From NCBI RefSeq assembly GCF_001556865.1, contig NZ_LSJY01000079.1, forward strand, positions 41,821 to 105,820: a stretch of 64,000 nt of DNA, written 5' to 3'. The position numbers and the translations under genes are program-made. This DNA is from Sphingobium sp. CCH11-B1 (GTDB lineage Bacteria > Pseudomonadota > Alphaproteobacteria > Sphingomonadales > Sphingomonadaceae). Shown here in pieces: positions 1-7,761 of this stretch (the first letter of the stretch is position 1; each line of letters opens with the position of its first letter). The notes under the pieces are model-generated. The model was not told the DNA's origin. It ran no database searches and was given only the letters and a program-made list of their open reading frames with translations.

Positions 1-40
1 CTTCGTGCGATCCTATAGAACTTTGTGCGAAGCTCCTAGT
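1..40. repeat. Two iteron-like 20-bp repeats at the window edge
   Basis: Two imperfect direct repeats with a 20-bp period lie at the extreme left. One begins with CTTCGTGCGA at position 1 and the next with CTTTGTGCGA at position 21; both are followed by a TCCTA-containing tail. Such spacing resembles the iterons of plasmid replication initiators, but only two units are visible and no rep gene is in the window, so this may be the edge of an array or a coincidence. Confidence 0.3.
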
Positions 41-230
41 GCTGAACTCGCTGTCAGATTTGAGGAAATCCGGCGGGATGAGTGGGGATGGTTGCGGGCA
101 GCATAGACGCTGTGATGGCCAGATGACCGCCTCCAAGAAGCGGCTGATTTCGGTGCATTCCGCTGAAACGAGCGGCGGCCGCCGAGCCGCTCGTTTCTCG
201 AATGTCAGTCCGGTATGCCCATGCTATGCG

Positions 231-1052
231 ATGTCGATGACGGACGCAGGGAACTCCTTTTCAGAACGCTTCAACTACAACGCGCCAGACGCGGAGATCA
301 CAATCCGCGAGGATGCGCCTGACGTTCTCCGCGTCGGCCTCACGCAGCTCGCCTATGCCGCGGACTTTGGCGGCAAGGCATTGCGCGAACTCGTCTGCGC
401 CGTGCTACTGAAGCGGCCGGACTACGCGCATAACTGGGGCCCGGAGAATGTCGCGCGCGAGGTCGACGACCTCATGAGCGAGGCGCCTTGGTTCAAGGTC
501 TATGACATCGCCGAGCGGCTCCACACGGAGATCGGCAAGCACGATTATACGGGAACCCGGCAAGACGACTTTACGCGCCGGCTCAACCAGCTCTTCCGCG
601 AAAACGGTATTGGCTGGCAGATCGAGGACGGCAAGATCATGGCGCGCGGGTCAGAAGCCTTCGCCCTCTCAACGCGCGATGCCGTCGAGACGATGCGCGC
701 CGCAGGGACGCCGACCGCCGCCAACGAAGTCCATGAGGCGCTGCGCGACATCTCGCGGCGGCCCCACGCCGACACCACTGGCGCGATCCAGCACGCGATG
801 GCGGCCCTGGAGTGCGTCGCGCGCGAGGTTTCCGGCAGCTCGGACACGCTTGGTCCCATCATCAATCGGCTGCCCTTGCCGCCGCCACTCGACGCCGCGC
901 TACATAAGCTCTGGGGCTTCACCTCGCAGGAGGGCCGGCACCTCCAGGAAGGCCGCGATCCGCAGTTCGCCGAGGCCGAGCTGGTCGTAACGGTGGCGTC
1001 GGCCATCAGCGTGTATTTGCTCCGGCATCGGGCGCGGTCGCAACAGGGCTGA
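231..1052 (+). CDS. AbiJ-like abortive infection protein
   Basis: A 273-residue protein resembling AbiJ-family phage-resistance proteins. The first ~150 residues (opening SFSERFNYN, then a helical stretch and a WFKVYDIAERL segment) match the AbiJ N-terminal domain 4 pattern. The last ~110 residues carry the companion C-terminal region: ALEC...LGPIINRL, then a GFTSQEGRH segment. The start at 231 is chosen because the reading frame upstream (39-230) has no domain resemblance; 237 is an alternative ATG. The family is known as abortive infection; mechanism and target are not evident here. It converges with the next gene, the stop codons being about 30 bp apart. Confidence is good for the family, low for biological role. 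Confidence 0.7.
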   Translation: MSMTDAGNSFSERFNYNAPDAEITIREDAPDVLRVGLTQLAYAADFGGKALRELVCAVLLKRPDYAHNWGPENVAREVDDLMSEAPWFKVYDIAERLHTEIGKHDYTGTRQDDFTRRLNQLFRENGIGWQIEDGKIMARGSEAFALSTRDAVETMRAAGTPTAANEVHEALRDISRRPHADTTGAIQHAMAALECVAREVSGSSDTLGPIINRLPLPPPLDAALHKLWGFTSQEGRHLQEGRDPQFAEAELVVTVASAISVYLLRHRARSQQG

Positions 1053-1082
1053 TTTCGCCGGCTTGGCTCTCCGTGCCCAGGT

Positions 1083-1862
1083 TCACTTCGCCGGCGGCTC
1101 GACATCGGGTGGATTCATATATTGCCGAAAACTCTCCAAATCCTCGTCGCTGGGGTTGGGTGCCTCGGGGATGAAGCGGATCGTCTCGGCGAGGTCGCGA
1201 CGCGTGACAAAGCCGATGATCGCGCCGCCATTGCTCATCTCATACTCCATTGAGCCGCAATGCCGGTTTATCAACGCCAGGCCCGGCGCAAAGGCGATGG
1301 GCTTCTTGTTGCCCTTCTTGCTCACCTCATGCTTCGCGATCGCCACCCTGATGAATTCCAGTTGGGTGAAGCCCATTTCGGTCCGACGCAGGTCGATGCG
1401 CATCTGCTCGACCAATTCCGGTCGCTCTTCCGCATCGCGGAGCTGTTTGGCGCGTAGCTCGCGATCATAGTGCCGGTAGCCGAGATCGCGTTCGAGGTTG
1501 GTGGCCTTGAGATTGAAGCCGGCGTTCTCGGCCAGCTTGATCACTTCCTCGCAGCGCTGGCGCCAGGTCCGCAGCAACTCATAGGCGGTGAAGATCCACA
1601 TCGGCGAGAGCGACTGGATCAGCGCGATCTTCCCGCGCGGCGGATCATCATCGAGCTGGTGGGCCATCACCTCCTGCTCGATGCCGTTCAGCATATTGTC
1701 GACTAGGCAGAGCTGGCTGGCTTGCATGACCAGCATCGGGTTCTCGGAAGACCCGGCCAACGTCATCAGCGATAGGTAAAGGTCCGCCCGGCCTATTTCG
1801 GCGACGTCGCGGTAGCGCGGCGCGTCGGGATCGGCGTATCCATCGCTATCTTCGTCCGACAT
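1083..1862 (-). CDS. Hypothetical protein, second gene of a two-gene operon
   Basis: A 259-residue acidic, mainly helical protein that I do not recognise. It has no signal peptide and no membrane segment. The middle (residues ~70-150) is rich in Arg/Glu heptads consistent with coiled-coil or helical bundle structure; the C-terminal third is more globular and ends in a Pro-rich tail. It begins 3 bp after the stop of the upstream gene (1866-2501) on the same strand, so the two are almost certainly co-transcribed and may act together. The neighbourhood (AbiJ-like gene, HEPN pair) is defence-like, which is the only hint to a role. Confidence 0.6.
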   Translation of the reverse strand: MSDEDSDGYADPDAPRYRDVAEIGRADLYLSLMTLAGSSENPMLVMQASQLCLVDNMLNGIEQEVMAHQLDDDPPRGKIALIQSLSPMWIFTAYELLRTWRQRCEEVIKLAENAGFNLKATNLERDLGYRHYDRELRAKQLRDAEERPELVEQMRIDLRRTEMGFTQLEFIRVAIAKHEVSKKGNKKPIAFAPGLALINRHCGSMEYEMSNGGAIIGFVTRRDLAETIRFIPEAPNPSDEDLESFRQYMNPPDVEPPAK

Positions 1863-1865
1863 ACC

Positions 1866-2501
1866 TCAGTCCTCTCGATAGGGTGGATCGGCTACCGCCA
1901 TCGGCAACCGGTCGGCGAGGCCCCAGAAGCATGTGGCCGCGCGGATGTAGCGAATCAGGTCGCGTCTTCGCATCCTGAGATGCTCGCTGACCACCGCCTC
2001 GCCTGGCAGGAGATCGAGATAATCCGGCGCGTCCGTCTCCCAAAGCTCCGGCGCCGCGGCCCGGAGGGCCTCGCAGGAGCGGCCGTCACCATGCCGCACG
2101 ACATTGGCGACCAGGAACATCTGGCTGAGGTCCGACCCCAACCGATCCCGCTGCAGGTCAATCCCCGCCTGATCCGCGCAGGCGGTCAGGAGCGCTTCAA
2201 AGCCGCGAATCCGCGAGAAGTGGCCCCGGCCTTCGGTCTGGCGGGCGCGCGCCCACACGCTCAACTGGCGCTCGAACATGGCCGCCAGCGTCAAGACATA
2301 GGCCTTCGCCGCCTCGTTCGCGGTGTAGTTGTCGACCTGGGCCGCGGCACGGTCGAGAAACGCGTCCAGCGTCGCCGCCTCGCCGCGCTCGAGCCGGGGA
2401 TGGACGGCCAGCGCGTCAAGCCCGGGTAGAATGATGCGGTCGAACAGACGGGCGAGATTGGCCTGAAAGACGCGCGGCAACTGATCTGTATTCGAGCTCA
2501 A
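1866..2501 (-). CDS. Hypothetical helical protein, possible divergent HEPN
   Basis: A 211-residue helical protein, first gene of a two-gene minus-strand operon. Residues ~133-141 read NVVRHGDGR, which resembles the N...H-G-D/E-G-R/S signature seen in some HEPN-like and apoptotic-response proteins, but the canonical R-x4-6-H arrangement is not clear, so the assignment is weak. No membrane segment or signal peptide. Start at the ATG at 2501, 95 bp from the divergent HEPN gene that begins at 2596; the shared intergenic stretch probably holds both promoters. What the pair does cannot be told from sequence. Confidence 0.55.
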   Translation of the reverse strand: MSSNTDQLPRVFQANLARLFDRIILPGLDALAVHPRLERGEAATLDAFLDRAAAQVDNYTANEAAKAYVLTLAAMFERQLSVWARARQTEGRGHFSRIRGFEALLTACADQAGIDLQRDRLGSDLSQMFLVANVVRHGDGRSCEALRAAAPELWETDAPDYLDLLPGEAVVSEHLRMRRRDLIRYIRAATCFWGLADRLPMAVADPPYRED

Positions 2502-2595
2502 TCGTCCTTCTCCTCAAGCGCCATGCCATCGCCTCGCCGCTGCCGCTGAAATACTGTAGGGCGTTCAAGAGCGGAACAAGTTGAACGGGGGGCGC

Positions 2596-3135
2596 ATGAG
2601 CAAGTCGAAAAGCGATGCGCATCGCAAGACGTCGAAGAAGCCGTATAACGAGCGCACTGATCTCGAAAAGCTCCAATCCCAATGGACCAAGCTTTCCGGA
2701 CTTCACACCCGCGACGAACCTTCGGCCGCGATCGTGCGCTGCGCCACCGCGGCCGAAATCGCCGCGAATTACGCGGTGCGGACCGAATGGTCGCAAAAGA
2801 CACAGTTCGACGCCGCGACCGTCGACCAGTTCCTCCGTTGGGCCAACGGCCTGCCGTTGAAGGTCGAGCGCCTGTTCGTGCCGGTCTATTTCGCAACGCC
2901 CAAGACGAGCCCGACCGCCAAGGCCCTCATCAAATCGGCCGCGACGATCAACGCGGTCCGCAACGCCGTCGTCCACCAGGGCTCGTTCAGCAACACTAAG
3001 GAGGCCGAGGCGATCATCGCGGAGGCCAAGGCGTTCATCAACATGATCGTCGGCCTGTCGATCGACGGCTTCGACATTGATGACAAGACGCGTTCGGCCG
3101 AGGCGCCGGCGTCCCGCGAGGCGGCGGCGGAATGA
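2596..3135 (+). CDS. HEPN-type protein with RNxxxH motif
   Basis: A 179-residue protein with a lysine-rich N-terminus (residues 1-17) followed by helices and the motif VRNAVVHQG at residues 121-129. R122-N123-x3-H127 is the classic catalytic signature of HEPN ribonucleases and toxins. The ATG at 2596 is preceded by a run of six G bases at Shine-Dalgarno distance; a TTG at 2581 is a less likely start. The stop overlaps the start of the DUF4238 gene by 4 bp (ATGA), implying translational coupling. HEPN proteins are often RNases in toxin-antitoxin or abortive infection systems; here that function is inferred from motif and neighbours only. Confidence 0.65.
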   Translation: MSKSKSDAHRKTSKKPYNERTDLEKLQSQWTKLSGLHTRDEPSAAIVRCATAAEIAANYAVRTEWSQKTQFDAATVDQFLRWANGLPLKVERLFVPVYFATPKTSPTAKALIKSAATINAVRNAVVHQGSFSNTKEAEAIIAEAKAFINMIVGLSIDGFDIDDKTRSAEAPASREAAAE

Positions 3136-4037
3136 GCGAAGGCCACCCCAAGAGGCATCACTATGTCCCGCAATTCTACCTGCGGCGCTTTGCGTGCCCG
3201 GACGATCCGAACAAGGTCCGCATCCTCGAACGGCACGGGGATATTCTCGCCACCGATCGCAAGTCCATCGACCGTATCGGCTACGAGGAGTCGATGCACG
3301 ATTTCGTCGCGGAGGGCGTAGCCGGCTCGATCGAAGGTCCGATCAATCGGGTGATCGAGACGCCCTTCTCCAACAGCCCGACCTGGCAGAAGATCACCGA
3401 CGGCGCCTGCGCGCGCCTCGACGAGACGGACAAGATCCCGATTTACGGCTTTGCCCGCCACCTCCAGCGGCGCAATCTCGAGACACTGCGCTTCATCGAG
3501 GCGGAATCCTCGCGCTTCAAGGCCGGCGCGCTCGACGCTGATCTGAGCGAAGAGGAGCGCGAGATGCACGAATGGATCGCCGCAGCCGCCGACAACGCAC
3601 ATGCCCTCTTTCGCGATGGCGCGATGGACACGACCATCCCGGAGGATGCGGCCGCCATCAACGTGATGGTCTGCCAGTCACCGATCCCCCTGCGCACCTC
3701 GACCAGCCCGACGCTGCTGATTTTGGTGCCCGAACAGCAGGCCGCTTTCGGCGCCTTCTTCAACAATCTGAGGACCTGGTGGCTGACGCTCGATCGCCAT
3801 TGCGGCGCTTTCATCGTCGCCGGTGGGCCGCCCGGGTTCACCAACTCGGCCATGCCCGCGGACGCAGCCCGGATGGTCAACCGGCAATTTCTGGTTCAGC
3901 ACGGCAACAGCCTGACGGTCCGCTACATGATTGCCGACGATGCCCATCTCGACGGCGATCTCGAATGGGCCGGATTCAGTTTCGACCAACTTACCACGCA
4001 TGGAGCTCGCTGGCGGAAAACCGACGAAAACTCCTAG
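3132..4037 (+). CDS. DUF4238 domain protein
   Basis: A 301-residue protein whose N-terminus, HHYVPQFYLRRF at about residues 9-20, is the hallmark of the DUF4238 family; the downstream pattern (short helices, ...WQKITDGA..., a C-terminal block ending in GFSFDQLTTHGA) also fits. DUF4238 has no established biochemical activity; members are scattered on mobile DNA. The start codon overlaps the stop of the HEPN gene by 4 bp, so the two proteins are likely made in fixed ratio and may form a toxin-antitoxin-like or defence pair (inference). The 3' end converges with the chromate operon, leaving 2 bp between the stop codons. Confidence 0.75.
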   Translation: MSEGHPKRHHYVPQFYLRRFACPDDPNKVRILERHGDILATDRKSIDRIGYEESMHDFVAEGVAGSIEGPINRVIETPFSNSPTWQKITDGACARLDETDKIPIYGFARHLQRRNLETLRFIEAESSRFKAGALDADLSEEEREMHEWIAAAADNAHALFRDGAMDTTIPEDAAAINVMVCQSPIPLRTSTSPTLLILVPEQQAAFGAFFNNLRTWWLTLDRHCGAFIVAGGPPGFTNSAMPADAARMVNRQFLVQHGNSLTVRYMIADDAHLDGDLEWAGFSFDQLTTHGARWRKTDENS

Positions 4038-4039
4038 GT

Positions 4040-4489
4040 TCACGTAGGCGGCCAGTTGTGGGTTTCGCCCTGACAGGACTGACACCAGGCATAGAGCGCA
4101 TCGTAGATGACAAGACTGTGGCTCAGCATCTCGTGATCGTCGGAGTAGCGGGCTGACAGCCCGAGCGAGATGGCGAACAGGCCGGCCGACTGCGGGGCGA
4201 GGTCAAGCCGGGACGTATCGGCCCCGCGCACGATGACCGCAAGTTGCCGTAGCGCAGGATTATCGAGCGCATATTTGGCGAGAAATGCATCGAAACTGCA
4301 TAGCTCGCCGACGTGGCTGAACTCGACGTCCGGGATATCGTAGGGTGTCGCTCCCTCCTTGGCCGCGACAGAAAGAACCTCCTTGGCAGGAACATAGAGA
4401 AACTCTGCCTCGGCATCGATGCAGCGCAAAATCAGCCAAGGACATGCGATCCGGTCGATCTTGGGGCGTTCACGTGTGACCCATTTCAT
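4040..4489 (-). CDS. chrB: ChrB C-terminal domain protein (chromate resistance)
   Basis: A 149-residue protein matching only the C-terminal domain of the chromate sensor ChrB: it opens KWVTRERPKIDRIACPWLI and continues with AEFLYVP, YDIPDVEFSH and CSFDAFLAKY, all typical of that domain. Full ChrB is about 300 residues with an N-terminal part that regulates the operon; that part is missing here and is not in the flanking sequence. It is the third gene of a chrA - SOD - chrB' operon, 6 bp after the SOD gene. The stand-alone domain could still bind chromate or metal, but operon autoregulation by ChrB is doubtful. Symbol assigned by domain only. Confidence 0.8.
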   Translation of the reverse strand: MKWVTRERPKIDRIACPWLILRCIDAEAEFLYVPAKEVLSVAAKEGATPYDIPDVEFSHVGELCSFDAFLAKYALDNPALRQLAVIVRGADTSRLDLAPQSAGLFAISLGLSARYSDDHEMLSHSLVIYDALYAWCQSCQGETHNWPPT

Positions 4490-4495
4490 GGCGGG

Positions 4496-5230
4496 CTAAC
4501 CCTTCGCACTCACGATCGCACGGTAGCGGCTATCGATGACTTCCCAGTCGAGGTTGCGCATGATTGCATCGACATATTTCGCGACAGCGGCACCGTAGTC
4601 CATGTGGAATGCGTGCTCATACATATCGAGCACAAGCAGCGGGGTGCCGGTTGCAGGGCCGTTGGTATGATCCCAACACCAGTAATTGTGCAACGACGCC
4701 GTGTGGTGGTTCCAGGCCAGGATGCACCAGCCCGAACCACCTGCCAGCGCCATCGCGGTGCGGCGGAACTCCGCCTCCCATGCCTCGAGCGAACCGTGCG
4801 ACGCGGCCAGTGCCTGGCGGATGCTCCCCGCGGCCTGCCCGTTGCCGCCCAGCGCGTCGAAATAGAGTTCATGAAGCACCACCGATCCGGTGCGATGAAG
4901 CTCCTCACGCTTGAGGCCGCCATAAGCGACCGCCGGGAAGTCATTGTCGGCCATGGCGATGGCGAGCCGTCCCTCGATCATGTTGAGCGCGCGGATCGAG
5001 CCCTGATAGTTATTCTCCCAATGGGAGCGGATCAGCCGCTCGGACAGACCGTCGAGTTTGGCTGGATCGAAACGCAGCGCCTTGGGCTGGTGCTGGCCGG
5101 CGAATGCGGGCGAAGGGGCTGGGGGTGTCATGGTCTGGGCCTCACTGGCTGCTGCTGTATTGGCGATGGCAAGACCGGCCGCTCCAGCGGCAAGACTTCC
5201 CATCGCCGTGCGGCGTGAAACTTCACTCAT
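4496..5230 (-). CDS. chrC: Fe/Mn superoxide dismutase family protein, ChrC type, Tat-exported
   Basis: A 244-residue iron/manganese superoxide dismutase homologue. The ATG at 5230 gives a start with SRRTAMG followed by an alanine-rich hydrophobic stretch to about residue 30, which looks like a Tat signal peptide; longer reading of the frame would run into chrA. SOD motifs are visible: a His in LIRSHWENNY, VVLHELYFDALGG, and the DMYEHAFHMDYG metal-ligand segment near the end. ChrC of chrBACF operons is a SOD that counters superoxide made during chromate reduction. It lies 13 bp after chrA and 6 bp before the chrB-like gene, so all three are one operon. A periplasmic location is inferred from the signal. 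Confidence 0.85.
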   Translation of the reverse strand: MSEVSRRTAMGSLAAGAAGLAIANTAAASEAQTMTPPAPSPAFAGQHQPKALRFDPAKLDGLSERLIRSHWENNYQGSIRALNMIEGRLAIAMADNDFPAVAYGGLKREELHRTGSVVLHELYFDALGGNGQAAGSIRQALAASHGSLEAWEAEFRRTAMALAGGSGWCILAWNHHTASLHNYWCWDHTNGPATGTPLLVLDMYEHAFHMDYGAAVAKYVDAIMRNLDWEVIDSRYRAIVSAKG

Positions 5231-5243
5231 CGGGCATTTCCTT

Positions 5244-6575
5244 TCAGGCGATTCGGCCAAGCAGCAGTCCGCCAATGGCGGTGATGCCAAGCACTTTGAT
5301 GACATTCCATTTGAACCGAAAGAGGAGGACGGCGGACAAGGCCGCAAGCAGGCCTGCCCGCCAGTCGAGGCTCGTCCAGTCCGGAACGTAGAGCCGAAAG
5401 GGGCCGGTCTCGACTTCGCTGACGCGGGCGAACAGGACATGGATGAAGAACCAGACCGTGAGGTTGGCGATAACCCCGACGACGGCGGCGGTTAGTGCCG
5501 CGAGACCGCCCTTTAGGCGCTTTGCGTTCTCCATCCGCTCGATCCAGGGGGCGAAGGTGAAAATCCACAGAAAGCAGGGAGCGAACGTCACCCAGGTGGT
5601 CAGTGCCGCGCCGAGCAGGCCCGCGACCAGCGGAGTGAACGGTTCCGGGGCGCGGAAAGCGGCAAGGTAGCCGACGAACTGCGTCACCATGATGAGCGGT
5701 CCTGGGGTGGTCTCGGCAAGCCCGAGGCCGTCGGCCATTTCACCCGGCGAGAGCCAGCCGTAACTCTGCACGGCTTGCTGCGCCATGTAGGCAAGGACCG
5801 CATAGGCTCCGCCGAAGGTGACGACAGCGAGTTGGGAGAAAAAGCTGCCGATCTCCCACAGCACATGGCCGCGCCCAAGCGTTACAAGGACCACAGCCAT
5901 CGGCGCCGCCCAGATGGCGCCCCAGATCGCGATCGTCCGCATGGTCAGGCCCCACGGGCGAGGCCCGGAAACCGGTGTTGCGCCGCCAAGCTTGATTCCC
6001 AGCCAATCGGGTCTAGACGCGGCGACCAGCATACCGATCCCTCCCGCTCCAAGGACGACCAACGGAAAAGGCAGGTCGAGGAAGAAGAGGGCGGCGAAGG
6101 CGACTACTGCCAGCGCCTTCTTGAAGCCGGTATTGAGCGATCGTCCTGCTATGCGCAGAAGCGCCTGCACGACGATCGCCAGGACAGCGGCCTTGATTCC
6201 GAGGAACAGAGCCGCAAACCAGTCAAGGTTCGCAGCGAATGCATAGAGCATCGACAGGGCCAGCATCACCAGCGCGCCGGGAACGACGAATAGCAGCCCG
6301 GCGGCGAGCCCACCGCGTAGTCCGTGCAGTTTCCAGCCGATCCAGGTGGCAAGCTGCTGTGCCTCAGGGCCGGGAAGCAGGTGGCAGAAGTTCAGGGCAT
6401 GGAGATATTGGTCCTCGCTGACCCATTGGCGCTCATCCACCAGTTCGCGGTGCATGAGCGCGATCTGGCCGGCAGGCCCCCCGAAGCTCAGGAACCCGAT
6501 GCGCGTGAACACGCGGAGCAACTCGCCGAAATCAGGCCGGTTGGTCGAAACAGTCGATCCGGAAAATTCAGTCAC
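5244..6575 (-). CDS. chrA: Chromate transporter ChrA
   Basis: A 443-residue chromate efflux pump of the CHR superfamily, about the usual size (400-450). Two CHR domains are visible. The N-terminal copy has GFLSFGGPAGQIALM and LLPGPEAQQLA; the C-terminal copy has VTFGGAYAVLAYMAQQ and ETTPGPLIM. Between and after them are some ten hydrophobic helices. I place the start at a GTG (6575), preceded by GGGGA at Shine-Dalgarno distance; the frame is open upstream to 6728, but that part is non-hydrophobic and unlike ChrA. It is first in the operon with the SOD and ChrB domain genes. The promoter should lie in 6576-6802, shared with the divergent Toprim gene. Confidence 0.93.
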   Translation of the reverse strand: MTEFSGSTVSTNRPDFGELLRVFTRIGFLSFGGPAGQIALMHRELVDERQWVSEDQYLHALNFCHLLPGPEAQQLATWIGWKLHGLRGGLAAGLLFVVPGALVMLALSMLYAFAANLDWFAALFLGIKAAVLAIVVQALLRIAGRSLNTGFKKALAVVAFAALFFLDLPFPLVVLGAGGIGMLVAASRPDWLGIKLGGATPVSGPRPWGLTMRTIAIWGAIWAAPMAVVLVTLGRGHVLWEIGSFFSQLAVVTFGGAYAVLAYMAQQAVQSYGWLSPGEMADGLGLAETTPGPLIMVTQFVGYLAAFRAPEPFTPLVAGLLGAALTTWVTFAPCFLWIFTFAPWIERMENAKRLKGGLAALTAAVVGVIANLTVWFFIHVLFARVSEVETGPFRLYVPDWTSLDWRAGLLAALSAVLLFRFKWNVIKVLGITAIGGLLLGRIA

Positions 6576-6802
6576 TCGTCCCCATGCCTTTCCATCCGCG
6601 CGAGCGCGGACAAACAAGGCAACGCTTGGGCGGTGACGCCTGACCGGGAGGTTGCATTGCCCCGGCGCTGCCAGATTAGACGGCCGTCCCTGAAATCGCA
6701 ACGCCTGCCGAAGCAGTTCGGTGCACATTCTCGAAAATGGGAACGCAGATCGCCACGGCGCGAAGGGGAGGTGGCACTGGGTGGTGTTTCCAAGGAGGCA
6801 TC

Positions 6803-7729
6803 ATGCCTGCACCCCCCTGCTTACATCGCAATATCGATCTCGAAGCCCAGGCATCCGATCTGGTCAAACGCCTCGGCGGCTTGTGGTCGCCAAACGGCGC
6901 GATGTGCCACTGTCCCGCGCATGACGATCATACGCCCAGCCTCTCAGTTCGCGTGGGCGAGAAGGCATTGCTCTTCAAATGTTTTGCGGGCTGCGAGACG
7001 ATCGACGTGATCCGCGCGATCCATCGGCTTGATCACAACACCGCTCTGAGCGGTCCGTCAGAAGCACGTTCGCTCAACGCTACGCTCAGCCCCGCATGGT
7101 TGCGGCAACGGGCAGTAGATCTTTGGGACGACGCGCGCTCGCTGGTTGGAACACCTGCCGAACACTACTTGCAGCGACGCGCCATTGCTCTATTGCCTCC
7201 GACCTTGCGCTATCATTCGCGCGCACCTCTGGGCCGAGGCAAACTAGCTGTGTTCCGGCCAGCAATGATCGCGGCGCTGCATGAACGACAGCACCTTGTC
7301 GCGCTCCAGCGGACATTCCTGGATCCGCATCAACCGCGCCGCGCGCGCGACCTCGCCAACCCCCGGCGAATGCTGGGGCGTCCCGGTCAAGGCGCGGTCA
7401 TGCTCGCGCCGGCAACCGAGACGTTGGGCCTTGCCGAAGGCATCGAAACCGCCCTCTCGGCGATCCTCCTGCTCGACATCCCGGTCTGGGCGACGCTCGG
7501 CAACGAACGCCTCGCCCATATTGCCATTCCCGACACCGTCTCCCGCCTGATCCTGCTTCCCGACGACGACCGCGGCGGGCGGATCGGCGCCGCCAAGGCC
7601 ATGGACGCCTATGCGATGCCGGGCCGGACGATCGATGTGCTCTGGCCGCCCCGGGGCTTCAACGACTGGAACGACGTCCTGCGTGGGGAAGGAAAGGGGG
7701 TGGGGGACTGGATGCGGCAAGCGGCCTGA
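6803..7729 (+). CDS. CHC2-like zinc finger/Toprim protein (plasmid primase-type)
   Basis: A 308-residue protein with a DnaG-like zinc-binding region, C35-x-C37-x2-H40 and C60-x3-C64 (pattern CHCPAH ... KCFAGC), and a Toprim domain: acidic motif AEGIETA near residue 210 and LPDDDRGG near 252. Proteins of this layout are common on alphaproteobacterial plasmids and are presumed to act in replication priming or DNA repair; activity is not shown. The ATG at 6803 has a perfect AAGGAGG 5 bp upstream, which decides the start over ATGs further 5'. A G-rich run at 6762-6775 precedes it, as at other backbone genes. Confidence 0.8.
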   Translation: MPAPPCLHRNIDLEAQASDLVKRLGGLWSPNGAMCHCPAHDDHTPSLSVRVGEKALLFKCFAGCETIDVIRAIHRLDHNTALSGPSEARSLNATLSPAWLRQRAVDLWDDARSLVGTPAEHYLQRRAIALLPPTLRYHSRAPLGRGKLAVFRPAMIAALHERQHLVALQRTFLDPHQPRRARDLANPRRMLGRPGQGAVMLAPATETLGLAEGIETALSAILLLDIPVWATLGNERLAHIAIPDTVSRLILLPDDDRGGRIGAAKAMDAYAMPGRTIDVLWPPRGFNDWNDVLRGEGKGVGDWMRQAA

Positions 7730-7761
7730 ATGGTCGGGCCTCGTCCGCGCGGAGAATATCC

